NCBI GenBank assembly: GCA_002364735.1
Contig: DEZB01000061.1
Coordinates: 1 to 25,269 of the forward strand
Direction: 5' to 3'
Length of the DNA: 25,269 nucleotides
Source: Bacteroidales bacterium UBA3143
GTDB taxonomy: Bacteria; Bacteroidota; Bacteroidia; Bacteroidales; Dysgonomonadaceae
Shown: piece after piece, positions 16,453 to 25,269 of the stretch
Position numbering within the stretch: the first letter of the stretch is position 1
Layout of the letters: every line of letters starts with the position of its first letter
Translations under genes and position numbers: made by a program
Notes under the pieces: generated by a model
The model's input: the letters and a program-made list of their open reading frames with translations, nothing else
Database searches by the model: none
Told to the model about the DNA's origin: nothing

Positions 16453-18996
16453 ATGAAAAATGTACTCAAAATAACTTTATACACGTCACTTTTTTTCTTA
16501 ATGTTTTTTGAACTGCAGGCACAAAATGCAGAGTCATTTATTTCATCAAATAAATCTGAGATACTCTTTGAGTTGACTTCCTCAGATAAAGAGGTAATAA
16601 TCTTATTTGATAAAAATGATTTTGCGGGAGTAAATAAAGCAGTTAATCAGCTTCAGAAAGATTTTGAGACAGTAACAAATCAAAAAGCCATCAAAGTAAA
16701 CCACCTATCAAATAATCCAATCAAAATTATAATTGGGACCTATGCTAAGAGCAGTTACATCACTCAAATTATTGACAGAGGGCTAATTAAAAAAGAGGAG
16801 ATTGAAGAGAAGAATGAAAAATTTATTATACAAACTCTGAAAGAACCTCTTAATGGCATTGATGAAGCACTGGTAATTTGTGGAAGCGATATGAGAGGCA
16901 CTATTTATGGTATTTATGAATTATCTCGTCAAATGGGTGTTTCTCCATGGTATTATTGGGCCGATATTCCCATAGTTCATAGAACCAATATTTACATAAG
17001 ACCTGGAAAGTTTACAGCCAGTGAACCTGCTGTTACCTATCGGGGTATTTTTATAAATGATGAAGCACCTGCACTTTCCAGATGGTCTAACTATACGTTC
17101 GGCGGATTTAATCATCAATTTTACGAAAAGGTCTTTGAGTTAATTCTAAGACTGAAAGGAAATCTCTTTTGGCCTGCAATGTGGGGTAGTGCTTTTTATG
17201 ACGATGATCAATTAAATGGTCCATTAGCCGATGAAATGGGTATAATAATTGGCACATCACACCATGAACCAATAGGGAGAGCGCACGATGAATGGCGCCG
17301 CTATGGAACAGGAGAATGGAACTATGTAAAAAACAAAGAAGAACTCAATCACTTTTGGGAGGAAGGGTTTAAACGCATGAAGGATTATGAGAAAGTTGTT
17401 ACCTTAGGAATGAGAGGAGATGGCGACGAGCCCATGAGCGAAGCAAATGATATAAATTTATTGGAGAAAATTATTACAGACCAAAGAGAGATCATAAAAA
17501 AGGTTTCCAAAGACAATATTAATAAAACCCCGCAAGTTTGGTCCTTATACAAGGAGGTGCAGGATTATTACGATAAAGGAATGCTCGTACCCGATGATGT
17601 TACCTTGTTGCTTTGCGACGACAATTGGGGAGATGTTCGAAAACTGCCAAGCCCTGATTCAAAAAAACGTGAAGGAGGTTACGGAATGTATTATCATTTT
17701 GATTATGTAGGCGGACCTCGCAACTATAAATGGCTAAACGTTAGTCAAATACAACGCGTTTGGGAGCAAATGAACTTAACCTATTCGCATGGGGTAGACA
17801 AACTGTGGATAGTTAATGTGGGAGATATAAAGCCCATGGAATACCCAATCAGTTTCTTTCTTGACATGGCATGGAATCCTGATCAATTTAATCCTCATAA
17901 TCTTTTAGAACATACAGAAAAATGGTGCGAAGAGCAATTCGGAAAAGAATTTGCCGAAACCTCGGCACATTTAATAAATATGTACACCAAATACAGTCAT
18001 CGAATAACACCTGAGTTATTAAATGACACCATCTATAGTTTGGAAAATTACAATGAATTTGAAACAGTTTTAAATGATTATCGGGCATTAGCATTAGATG
18101 CTTTCCGAGTATATCAGCAACTTCCAGCTGAAACAAAAGACGCTTTCGATCAATTGGTTTTATTCCCTATCAATGCGAGTTCAAATTTGCATGAAATGTA
18201 TTTTGCTGTAGCAAAGAATAAACAAATGGCAAAAAAAGGCAACCTCTTAGCAAACTTTTGGGCTGATAAAGTGAAAGAGAGCTACGACAGAGACTCTCTC
18301 CTTACTATTCATTACAATGAAAAAGTTTCAGATGGTAAATGGAATCATATGATGGATCAGATCCGTATTGGATACACCTATTGGCAACAACCGGAAAAGA
18401 GAGTTATGCCTGATGTAATAAGAATTTCAGAGGAGGCTCCAGGTTTATTTATTGAAAAAGAGGGTTATATATCTATTGAAGCCGAGCATTTCAATCGATC
18501 AAAAGGAACCAAATCTATTTATTGGGACGTTATTCCAAATTTAGGTAAAACGTTATCAGGGGTCACCACTTTCCCTTCCAATGAATATCCCTCACAGGAG
18601 GATAAGATATATCTGGAATATGACTTTGTGATGGAATCAAGTGGTGAGTTTCCTATCCATATTTTTGTTTCACCTACTTTAAATTTCAATGAAAATAAAG
18701 GACTAAGATATGCTATCTCAATTGATGAAAATGAGGAGCAAATTGTCAATATCAATCAAACCTATGATGTAAAGCAAATGGAGCAATGGCAGGCAAATAG
18801 AATAAATAAAACTGTCACGAATCACAAATTCTCACTTAACGATAAACATACATTAAGAATAAGAGTTTTAGATCCCGGCATTGTATTGCAAAAGATAATC
18901 ATTGATACAGGAGGATTAAAGAAGACTTATTTAGGTGCACCGGAAAGTGAAAAAACAAAAGTGAAATGGATCAAGAGTATTAATACATTAAATTAA
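16453..18996 (+). CDS. GH115 xylan alpha-1,2-glucuronidase
   Basis: 847 residues from the ATG at 16453. The open frame reaches back to a TTG at 16372, but only the internal ATG gives a clean signal peptide (MKNVLKITLYTSLFFLMFFE, then LQAQ). The N-terminal domain (residues about 30-160) resembles the family's alpha/beta domain (IIIGTYAKSSYI, VICGSDMRGTIYGIYELS, SPWYYWADIPI). The catalytic barrel carries characteristic GH115 strings: YRGIFINDEAPALSRW, LRLKGNLFWPAMWG, GTSHHEPIGRAHDEW, LGMRGDGDEPM and LLCDDNWGDVRKLP. A C-terminal beta-sandwich domain follows (YISIEAEHFNR, LRIRVLDPGIVLQKIIIDTGG). GH115 enzymes remove (4-O-methyl)glucuronic acid from internal as well as terminal xylose units of glucuronoxylan, unlike GH67. 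Probably periplasmic. Its TAA overlaps the start codon of the next gene by one base, indicating translational coupling. Confidence 0.93.
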   Translation: MKNVLKITLYTSLFFLMFFELQAQNAESFISSNKSEILFELTSSDKEVIILFDKNDFAGVNKAVNQLQKDFETVTNQKAIKVNHLSNNPIKIIIGTYAKSSYITQIIDRGLIKKEEIEEKNEKFIIQTLKEPLNGIDEALVICGSDMRGTIYGIYELSRQMGVSPWYYWADIPIVHRTNIYIRPGKFTASEPAVTYRGIFINDEAPALSRWSNYTFGGFNHQFYEKVFELILRLKGNLFWPAMWGSAFYDDDQLNGPLADEMGIIIGTSHHEPIGRAHDEWRRYGTGEWNYVKNKEELNHFWEEGFKRMKDYEKVVTLGMRGDGDEPMSEANDINLLEKIITDQREIIKKVSKDNINKTPQVWSLYKEVQDYYDKGMLVPDDVTLLLCDDNWGDVRKLPSPDSKKREGGYGMYYHFDYVGGPRNYKWLNVSQIQRVWEQMNLTYSHGVDKLWIVNVGDIKPMEYPISFFLDMAWNPDQFNPHNLLEHTEKWCEEQFGKEFAETSAHLINMYTKYSHRITPELLNDTIYSLENYNEFETVLNDYRALALDAFRVYQQLPAETKDAFDQLVLFPINASSNLHEMYFAVAKNKQMAKKGNLLANFWADKVKESYDRDSLLTIHYNEKVSDGKWNHMMDQIRIGYTYWQQPEKRVMPDVIRISEEAPGLFIEKEGYISIEAEHFNRSKGTKSIYWDVIPNLGKTLSGVTTFPSNEYPSQEDKIYLEYDFVMESSGEFPIHIFVSPTLNFNENKGLRYAISIDENEEQIVNINQTYDVKQMEQWQANRINKTVTNHKFSLNDKHTLRIRVLDPGIVLQKIIIDTGGLKKTYLGAPESEKTKVKWIKSINTLN

Positions 18997-20492
18997 TGAA
19001 CATGAATAATAGTACACAAAAAATATCTTTGAAAGAAAAAATTGGATACAGTATGGGAGACGGAGGAGCAAATCTCGTTTTTCAGATGATGATGATGTTC
19101 CAATTGTTTTTCTATACGGATGTTTTTGGGATTAAAGCATCTGTTGCGGGAATGATTCTACTTATTGCTAGAGTTTTTGATGCATTTGTGGATCCTGTAG
19201 TTGGAATAATTTCCGATAGAACAAATACTAAATGGGGTAAATATCGTCCGTGGGTTTTATGGACTGCAATTCCGTTTGCCGTATTTTACGTGCTTGCATT
19301 CACTACACCCGACTTAGGTGAAAGAGGTAAAATAATGTATGCCGGTGTTGTTTATATTATTCTTATGACACTTTATTCTTTCAATAACACTCCATACTCC
19401 TCCTTAAGTGGCGTAATGACCAGTAACATAAAAGAAAGAACAAGTATTTCATCCATCAGATTCATCACTGCAACCATTGCAACTTTTATTGTTCAAGGAC
19501 TGACTCTTCCGCTAGTTTATAAATTTGGACAAGGAAACGTTCAAAAAGGTTGGTCTCTAACAATTGGTTTATTTGCTGTAATTGTGATCATAACAATGAT
19601 TATAACTTTTTTTTCAACGAAAGAGCGAATTACTCCACCCAAAGGGCAAAAGACACCTATTAAACAAGACTTTAAAGACATACTGCATAACGGTCCTTGG
19701 AGAGCCATGTTCGTGTTGACTCTATTTCTATTTATAACACTAGCCATGTGGGGGAGTAGCATGTCCTATTATTTTAATTATGTAGTGGATAAAGATGCCT
19801 TATTCTTATTTTTAAAGGATTTCGGTTTAGTTGAAAATATGGCCAATTCAGATAATCCATTCCGGGTGTTTTTAAAAGCATTTGGTCTGATAGCATCGAA
19901 TAATAGCGAAGTTTTTGCTGTCGGATTTAGTCTATTTAATATGATTGGGCAAATCATAACTTTGTTAGGAGTGATATTATTATCACAAACATTGTCGAAC
20001 AAGTTCGGAAAAAAAAGTATTTTCATTATATTTTTAACCCTTACAGCATTTTTTACTACGCTGTTTTACTTTGTTAATCCTGCAGATATAAAGATGATAT
20101 TCTTAATAAATATCTTCCGAAATGCTTCCTATTCTGTGACAATACCATTGCTCTGGGCTATGATGGCTGATGTGGCTGACCATTCCGAATGGAAAAATCA
20201 TCGAAGAGCAACAGGATTTGTGTTTTCGGGAGTAGTATTTGCCCTTAAAGCTGGATTAGGAATTGGAGGTGCAATTTGCGGAACTATTATCGATTCTTTT
20301 GGATTTGTTCCTCACGTCATCCAAGATGCTAATTCTATTTTAGGTATTAAATTAACTTCAAGTTTAATACCTGCCGCAACATTTTTAGTTGGCGTGATTG
20401 CTTTATTTTATTATCCTATTACTAAAACTATAAATGAGAAAATTCAAAGCGAATTAACTCAACGAAGAGAGCTTGAAAACGAAATTAATTAA
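18996..20492 (+). CDS. GPH-family (MelB-like) glycoside transporter, probable xylo-oligosaccharide importer
   Basis: 498-residue inner-membrane carrier with about 12 hydrophobic segments. The N terminus has the GPH pattern: LKEKIGYSMGDGGANLVFQ, FFYTDVFGIKASVAG and RVFDAFVDPVVGIISDRTNTKWGKYRPW, where the Asp residues in DAFVDP and the loop motif SDRTNTKWGKYRPW are family hallmarks (MelB helix 2 and following loop). YSSLSGVMTSNIKERT corresponds to helix 4-5, and WAMMADVADHSEW to helix 10. An ATG at 18996 overlaps the GH115 stop by one base; a second ATG at 19002 is also usable. The neighbours (endoxylanase before a signal-less GH43) point to xylobiose or longer xylo-oligosaccharides as substrate, as for XynP- and XynD-type carriers; coupling ion unknown. 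Confidence 0.88.
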   Translation: MNMNNSTQKISLKEKIGYSMGDGGANLVFQMMMMFQLFFYTDVFGIKASVAGMILLIARVFDAFVDPVVGIISDRTNTKWGKYRPWVLWTAIPFAVFYVLAFTTPDLGERGKIMYAGVVYIILMTLYSFNNTPYSSLSGVMTSNIKERTSISSIRFITATIATFIVQGLTLPLVYKFGQGNVQKGWSLTIGLFAVIVIITMIITFFSTKERITPPKGQKTPIKQDFKDILHNGPWRAMFVLTLFLFITLAMWGSSMSYYFNYVVDKDALFLFLKDFGLVENMANSDNPFRVFLKAFGLIASNNSEVFAVGFSLFNMIGQIITLLGVILLSQTLSNKFGKKSIFIIFLTLTAFFTTLFYFVNPADIKMIFLINIFRNASYSVTIPLLWAMMADVADHSEWKNHRRATGFVFSGVVFALKAGLGIGGAICGTIIDSFGFVPHVIQDANSILGIKLTSSLIPAATFLVGVIALFYYPITKTINEKIQSELTQRRELENEIN

Positions 20493-20512
20493 TTATATTA
20501 TAAGTAAAGATT

Positions 20513-21637
20513 ATGAGAAAATATTATTTGTTTGCCGTAGGCATCACATTATTATTAAGTTGTAATTCTTCCAGCAAAGAAGAGAATCCAACTTTAAAAG
20601 AAGCATATAAAAATCACTTTTATATAGGGACTGCCCTAAACGCAGAACAAATTGAGGGAGTAGACGAAGTAACAACTAACGTTATAAAATCAAATTTTAA
20701 TTCCATTACTCCAGAAAACATTATGAAAAGTGAAATAATACAGCCAAAAGAGGGTGAATTTGATTTTACTTTAGCTGATAAATTCGTTGATTTTGGTGAG
20801 CAAAATGAAATGAAAATTATTGGACACACCCTTATCTGGCATTCTCAAGCACCAAGTTGGTTTTTTGTTGACGCTAAGGGAGACGATGTTTCCCCTGAAG
20901 TGCTTAAAGAAAGAATGAAATCTCATATATCAAGACTTGTTGGCAGATATAAAGGAAGAATAGATGGATGGGATGTGGTGAATGAAGCTATTGAAGACGA
21001 TGGTTCATGGAGAAATAGTAAATTCTACGAAATATTAGGTGAAGATTTTATTCGAATTGCGTTTGAATACGCTCATGAATCAGATCCCGATGCTGAGCTA
21101 TATTATAATGACTATTCAATGGCTAATCAAGGTAGACGTAACGGTGTTATTAATATGGTGAAAACTCTACAAGAAAAAGGAGTCAAAATAGACGGGATAG
21201 GAATGCAAGGACATCTTAGTATGACTTACCCTTCTCTGGCTGATTTTGAAAAAAGCATTGTAGACTTTGCAGATTTAGGGGTAAAAATAATGATCACAGA
21301 ATTGGATTTGAGTGTCCTCCCTTCAGTGAGGAATAGTGTAGGTGCAAATATCGCCAGCACCTATGAGTATGATAATGAAATAAATCCATACTCTGAAGGT
21401 CTGCCAGAAGATATAGAACAAGAACACTTTAAACGCTATATAGATTTTTTCAAGTTGTTTTTAAAACATCAAGACAAAATTGATCGAGTTACCCTTTGGG
21501 GTGTGAACGACGCACAATCTTGGAAAAACGATTGGCCAGTTAAAGGTCGAACGGATTATACATTGCTATTTGATAGAAATAATAATCCCAAAAGTGTAGT
21601 AAATAATATTATTAATCTAGTAAATGATAACAATTAA
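20513..21637 (+). CDS. GH10 endo-1,4-beta-xylanase lipoprotein
   Basis: 374 residues. Lipoprotein signal LLLSC with lipidated Cys17 followed by a Ser/Glu-rich stretch (NSSSKEEN), suggesting display at the cell surface or attachment to the outer membrane. A single GH10 barrel fills the rest, without a carbohydrate-binding insertion. Visible motifs are FNSITPENIMKSE, IIGHTLIWHSQAPSW, the acid/base Glu158 in DVVNEAIEDDGSWR, YYNDYS, IGMQGHLS and the nucleophile Glu263 in IMITELDLSVLP. Substrate-binding WGVNDAQSW is near the C terminus. It cleaves internal beta-1,4 bonds of xylan, giving xylo-oligosaccharides for uptake. It lies 20 bp after the transporter gene and 12 bp before the next GH43 gene, so all three are co-transcribed. 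Confidence 0.96.
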   Translation: MRKYYLFAVGITLLLSCNSSSKEENPTLKEAYKNHFYIGTALNAEQIEGVDEVTTNVIKSNFNSITPENIMKSEIIQPKEGEFDFTLADKFVDFGEQNEMKIIGHTLIWHSQAPSWFFVDAKGDDVSPEVLKERMKSHISRLVGRYKGRIDGWDVVNEAIEDDGSWRNSKFYEILGEDFIRIAFEYAHESDPDAELYYNDYSMANQGRRNGVINMVKTLQEKGVKIDGIGMQGHLSMTYPSLADFEKSIVDFADLGVKIMITELDLSVLPSVRNSVGANIASTYEYDNEINPYSEGLPEDIEQEHFKRYIDFFKLFLKHQDKIDRVTLWGVNDAQSWKNDWPVKGRTDYTLLFDRNNNPKSVVNNIINLVNDNN

Positions 21638-21649
21638 AAGTTTAGTAAA

Positions 21650-22624
21650 ATGAAAGAGCCAAGGTATTTAGTAAATCATATGTATACTGCTGACCCTTCA
21701 GCACATGTTTATAATGGAAAAATCTACATTTATCCTTCTCACGATATAGAATCAGGTATTCCTGAGAATGACAATGGTGATCATTTCAATATGCAAGATT
21801 ACCATGTATTTTCCATGGATGATGTAAATGGAGAAGTAACGGATCATGGAGTTGTTTTGGATGTTAAAGATATTCCATGGGCAGGACGTCAATTATGGGC
21901 TCCTGATGCAGCTTACAAAAATAATAAGTATTATCTCTACTTTCCGTTGAAAGATAAAAACGATATATTCCGAATTGGTGTAGCCGTAAGTGACAAACCT
22001 GAAGGACCGTTTGTGCCACAAAAAAATCCAATAAAAGGGAGCTATAGCATCGATCCTGCTGTACTGGATGATGAGGATGGTAATTTTTACATGTATTTTG
22101 GAGGACTATGGGGAGGTCAACTACAGCGTTATCGTAATAATAAAGCCATTGAATGTGGGCATGAACCCGATGATAATGAACCGGCTCTTCATCCTTTAGT
22201 TGCAACACTAACAGATGATATGCTTGAATTTGACGAAGAACCTCGTAACGTGGTTATTTTAGATGAGCATGGAGAGCCACTAAAAGCAGGTGACTATGAT
22301 CGGCGTTATTTCGAAGGACCATGGGTCCATAAGTATAATGGTAAATATTACTTTTCTTATTCCACCGGAAACACACATAATATATGCTACGCAATTGGAG
22401 ACAATCCATATGGTCCCTTCACCTATGCAGGTCTTATTTTAACTCCTGTAGTTGGATGGACATCACACCATTCAATATGTGAGTTTAAAGGAAAGTGGTA
22501 TCTATTCTTCCATGATGCAGCACCTTCAAGTGGTAAAACTTGGTTGCGCAGCATAAAAGTGGTAGAGCTAGAATATAACGAAGATGGTACCATAAAAACA
22601 ATTGAAGGTGGTGGTGATTGGTAA
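21650..22624 (+). CDS. Cytoplasmic GH43 beta-xylosidase/alpha-arabinofuranosidase
   Basis: 324 residues with no signal peptide (MKEPRYLVNHMYTADPS), so it should act in the cytoplasm on oligosaccharides brought in by the GPH carrier. It is a single five-bladed propeller without the C-terminal domain of the other GH43 here. Likely catalytic residues are base Asp15 (YTADPS), Asp135 (YSIDPAVLDDEDG) and acid Glu222 (YFEGPWVHKYNGKYYFSY). The His in TSHHSICEFKGKWYLFFHD matches the conserved metal-near His of the propeller centre. It resembles the exoxylanase/xylosidase (XynB) paired with GH10 XynA in Prevotella xylan clusters as I recall them. It is expected to release xylose that passes straight to XylA. 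Spacing to the genes on both sides is 12 and 23 bp. Confidence 0.9.
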   Translation: MKEPRYLVNHMYTADPSAHVYNGKIYIYPSHDIESGIPENDNGDHFNMQDYHVFSMDDVNGEVTDHGVVLDVKDIPWAGRQLWAPDAAYKNNKYYLYFPLKDKNDIFRIGVAVSDKPEGPFVPQKNPIKGSYSIDPAVLDDEDGNFYMYFGGLWGGQLQRYRNNKAIECGHEPDDNEPALHPLVATLTDDMLEFDEEPRNVVILDEHGEPLKAGDYDRRYFEGPWVHKYNGKYYFSYSTGNTHNICYAIGDNPYGPFTYAGLILTPVVGWTSHHSICEFKGKWYLFFHDAAPSSGKTWLRSIKVVELEYNEDGTIKTIEGGGDW

Positions 22625-22647
22625 TATTTAAAAACTTTATTTTTAGT

Positions 22648-24762
22648 ATGATGAAATATACTTATGGATTTCTAATTTTGCTTTTTAGTATGCACTCATT
22701 TGCTGAAGATGGAAGCAAATTGTGGTTAAGGTTTCAGGAAACAAATATTCCTGAAGTGTCTATTTATAGTCTCAATGGAAATGATAATACCTTAGCAATC
22801 AAAGAATTTCAATTGGCATGGAAGGAACTATATGGCAGCCCTTTATCGGTAGTAAGCAGTCTGGATAATAATGCATTAATTATAGCAAAGACAGGAGATA
22901 AAGCAATCAAAGAATTCTCTATATCTAAAGATCTGAAAGCAATATCACCCGAAGGTTATATAATTAAATCAATTAATAGAAATGGCCACAATTATACGGT
23001 AATTGCAGCCCAGACAGATGCAGGATTACTCTATGGAACCTACCATCTATTGCGTTTAATTCAAACTGAGAAATTCAATAATACAATCAACATCATTGAA
23101 AACCCATCTTATAAACTAAGATTACTAAATCATTGGGATAACCTTGACAGAACTGTTGAAAGAGGTTATGCTGGATATTCTATTTGGGAATGGGATAAAT
23201 TACCTCAAACAGTTTCTTCTCGATACAAAGAGTATGCACGAGCGAATGCTTCTATAGGAATTAATGGAGTAGTTGTAAATAATGTAAATGCAGCACCTGA
23301 AATATTATCCGAAGAATATTTGGAAAAAGTAAAGGTTATTTCCAATGAGTTAAGGCCATATAATATAAAAGTTTTTTTGTCTATTAATTTTGCTTCACCT
23401 AGTGAATTGGGAGGATTAGAGAATTCAGATCCCTTAAACACGGAAGTGCAAAAATGGTGGAGTAAAAAAGCAAAAGAAATTTATAAACTTATTCCTGACT
23501 TTGGAGGATTTCTTGTGAAAGCCAATTCCGAAGGTCTCCCTGGTCCTATGGATTACGGAAGAACCCATGCAGATGGTGCCAACATGTTGGCAGATGTCCT
23601 ACAACCATTTGAAGGCATTGTTATGTGGAGAGCTTTTGTTTATAATCCGGACAAAGATGATCGGGCCAAACAAGCTTACAATGAGTTTATGCCCTTAGAT
23701 GGCCAATTCAGAGAAAATGTAATTATCCAAATAAAAAATGGCCCAGTTGATTTTCAACCTCGCGAACCTTTTAGTCCTCTATTTGGAGCAATGCAAAAAA
23801 CCACAATAATGCCCGAATTGCAAATAACACAAGAATACTTAGGATTTTCTAATCACCTAGTGTTCCTATCACCTATGTGGGAGGAATTTCTACAAAGCGA
23901 CACCTTTTGTAAAGGAGAAGGCTCAACAATCGCAAAAATAACCGATGGAACCATTTATAAGCAGAAAATTACAGCTATTGCAGGAGTTGCAAATATTGGA
24001 GAAGATAAAAATTGGAATGGTCATCATTTTGCACAATCAAATTGGTATGCTTTCGGTAGGCTGGCCTGGGATAATTCATTATCATCAAATCAAATTGCAG
24101 ATGAATGGATTCGCATGACTTTTACAAATGACGTAGATTTCGCACAACCTATTAAGGATCTGATGCTTTCATCTTACGAAACAGCAGTAAATTATATGAT
24201 GCCTCTTGGGTTACATCATATATTTGCTTGGGATCATCATTATGGTCCCGAACCATGGACTAATATATCCAATGCAAGACCTGATTGGTTGCCAAAATAC
24301 TACCATAATGCCGGCACTGATGGAATCGGATTTGACCGAACAATAAAGGGAAGTAACGCAGTTTCGCAATATTACTCTCCTTTAAAAGAACAATTTAATG
24401 ACCCACAAACATGTCCGGACAAATATCTCTTATGGTTTCATCATTTACCTTGGGATTATGAGATGAAAAATGGAACGACTTTATGGAACAATATGTGCTA
24501 CTCTTATGATGCGGGTGTGCAGAAAGTGAGAGAATATCAAAAAACATGGGATAAGTTAGAAAAGTATGTCGATAAAGAACGATTTATGGATGTACAGTCA
24601 AAACTCAAAATCCAATCTAAAGATGCAGTTTGGTGGAAGGATGCCTGTTTGTTGTACTTCCAAACATTCTCAAAAGAGCCTATACCTTATGATATCGAAA
24701 GACCAATTCATGAATTGGATGATTTGATGAATATTAAGTTGAACCTTAAACATCACAACTGA
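22648..24762 (+). CDS. GH67 alpha-glucuronidase
   Basis: 704 residues from the ATG at 22648; a second ATG directly follows at 22651. The open frame starts at a TTG inside the upstream gene, which I reject because only the ATGs give a clean signal peptide (YGFLILLFSMHSFAED). The enzyme is therefore probably periplasmic, although many bacterial GH67s are cytoplasmic. Family motifs are RLLNHWDNLDRTVERGYAG, IWEWDKLP, SIGINGVVVNNVNA, the acid Glu295 in VKANSEGLPGP, and the base pair Asp368 (NGPVDFQPREP) and Glu390 (MPELQITQEYLG). The N-terminal domain (WLRFQ, ITDAGLLYG-like AQTDAGLLYGTYHLLRL) and the helical C-terminal domain are present, and the length matches the family. It removes (methyl)glucuronic acid from the non-reducing end xylose of aldouronic acids. 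Last gene of the operon; no clear terminator seen after it. Confidence 0.95.
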   Translation: MMKYTYGFLILLFSMHSFAEDGSKLWLRFQETNIPEVSIYSLNGNDNTLAIKEFQLAWKELYGSPLSVVSSLDNNALIIAKTGDKAIKEFSISKDLKAISPEGYIIKSINRNGHNYTVIAAQTDAGLLYGTYHLLRLIQTEKFNNTINIIENPSYKLRLLNHWDNLDRTVERGYAGYSIWEWDKLPQTVSSRYKEYARANASIGINGVVVNNVNAAPEILSEEYLEKVKVISNELRPYNIKVFLSINFASPSELGGLENSDPLNTEVQKWWSKKAKEIYKLIPDFGGFLVKANSEGLPGPMDYGRTHADGANMLADVLQPFEGIVMWRAFVYNPDKDDRAKQAYNEFMPLDGQFRENVIIQIKNGPVDFQPREPFSPLFGAMQKTTIMPELQITQEYLGFSNHLVFLSPMWEEFLQSDTFCKGEGSTIAKITDGTIYKQKITAIAGVANIGEDKNWNGHHFAQSNWYAFGRLAWDNSLSSNQIADEWIRMTFTNDVDFAQPIKDLMLSSYETAVNYMMPLGLHHIFAWDHHYGPEPWTNISNARPDWLPKYYHNAGTDGIGFDRTIKGSNAVSQYYSPLKEQFNDPQTCPDKYLLWFHHLPWDYEMKNGTTLWNNMCYSYDAGVQKVREYQKTWDKLEKYVDKERFMDVQSKLKIQSKDAVWWKDACLLYFQTFSKEPIPYDIERPIHELDDLMNIKLNLKHHN

Positions 24763-25074
24763 CTAAAAAGTTGAAAAACGTTGTAACTATAACATTAGAT
24801 ATAATATTTGGAAAATAAATAATATACCACTGTTTATAATAAAAAGATTATAACCCAGGACTATGGATTGTGATCAATAATAAAATAATGAAGATAGAAG
24901 AAGTTGATAGATGAGGACATCACTTTATTTTTCTCAGAAATCTCGAATGCTGTATGGAATAAATGGTTAATCCGTTTGCCAAACGTAGTTCCAGTTGTAC
25001 AGCTTTAATCATAATGACATTGAGTACATCTTCTTGAATCTTGAATAATACAATCGCCCTTTAAAATATAAGTT
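24763..25074. other. Gene-poor stretch after the GH67 gene, with possible gene remnants
   Basis: Nothing convincing is encoded on the plus strand and no strong hairpin is visible. On the minus strand a 30-residue frame at 24920-25012 (MIKAVQLELRLANGLTIYS...) and an overlapping cysteine-rich frame ending at 25005 (CCNETYILKGDCIIQDSR) look protein-like but lack normal starts or full domains. They may be remnants or a frameshifted tail of the small gene at 25075-25221. Confidence 0.5.
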
Positions 25075-25221
25075 TCATTGCAACACTTTTTGTATAAATA
25101 TTCTTTTTAAATAAAAAAGACATGCTACTAAAAAAACAAAAATAAATTTTATGCCACCCAAAATAATCATTTTGAGAGCTTTGAAAAATACATCAAATTT
25201 CTTTTCAGGTATATTTTTCAC
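25075..25221 (-). CDS. Small single-pass membrane protein, unknown
   Basis: 48-residue frame starting at a GTG (25221) with an AGAGGA purine stretch 4 nt upstream. It begins VKNIPEKKFDVFFKALKM and continues with a hydrophobic segment (residues about 19-37, IILGGIKFIFVFLVACLFYL) followed by basic residues, which fits a single membrane span. It overlaps the end of the upstream minus-strand gene by 17 bases, as in a compact operon. I do not recognise the family. If the A run at about 25088-25092 were one base shorter, the frame would continue for 27 more residues with four cysteines, so it may be truncated. Weakly supported because of size and non-ATG start. Confidence 0.35.
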   Translation of the reverse strand: MKNIPEKKFDVFFKALKMIILGGIKFIFVFLVACLFYLKRIFIQKVLQ

Positions 25222-25269
25222 TTTTCCTCTTTATTTCTAAGTTATTTTCTTCACTTTGCTTGAATATTT
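25205..25269 (-). CDS. C-terminal end of a minus-strand gene, unknown, cut by the window edge
   Basis: Twenty codons ending in TGA at 25205-25207 are open to the window edge and read as a charged, protein-like tail (FKQSEENNLEIKRKSEKYT). The following small frame starts inside it. The rest of the gene lies outside the window and the product cannot be named. Confidence 0.35.
   Translation of the reverse strand, partial: IFKQSEENNLEIKRKSEKYT

Overview
This window is a xylan/xylose utilisation locus from a Bacteroidota (Bacteroidales-like) genome. The evidence is a SusC/SusD pair, Bacteroidota-type -7 promoter boxes (TAnnTTTG), lipoprotein and Sec signals on the glycan-active enzymes, and AT-rich intergenic DNA. 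The genus cannot be fixed from the sequence alone.

Left half, minus strand. A GntR-type regulator (6119-7129) heads a run with xylulokinase (xylB), xylose isomerase (xylA) and, after a 310-bp gap holding a hairpin and a repeat-like element, a sugar-proton symporter (xylE type). Downstream of xylE lies a decayed GH106-like glycosidase gene (1-1507) that carries an internal deletion and a homopolymer frameshift and lacks its 3' part in this window.

Centre. A divergent, AT-rich region of about 700 bp separates the regulator from susC. It holds two mirrored copies of one promoter/leader module: a 21-bp block, identical in both, sits just downstream of a TAnnTTTG box in front of the regulator (minus) and in front of susC (plus). 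I infer that this block is the operator through which the regulator controls both itself and the susCD genes.

Right half, plus strand. susC and susD are closed by a strong intrinsic terminator. A second cluster follows: secreted GH43, SGNH/GDSL esterase-like lipoprotein, GH115 alpha-glucuronidase, GPH-type oligosaccharide transporter, GH10 endoxylanase lipoprotein, signal-less GH43, and GH67 alpha-glucuronidase. From the GH115 gene on, the genes overlap or lie 12-23 bp apart, so they look like one operon. The right edge has a gene-poor stretch and two small minus-strand reading frames, one of them running out of the window.

Together the genes describe a nearly complete glucuronoxylan pathway. 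GH10 cuts the chain outside the cell, SusCD imports fragments, and GH115, the esterase-like protein and GH67 remove side groups. GH43 enzymes release xylose, the GPH carrier brings xylo-oligosaccharides to the cytoplasmic GH43, XylE brings in xylose, and XylA/XylB feed xylulose-5-phosphate into the pentose phosphate pathway. No hybrid two-component sensor is present in the window. The best candidate for a new observation is the mirrored regulator/susC promoter-operator module.
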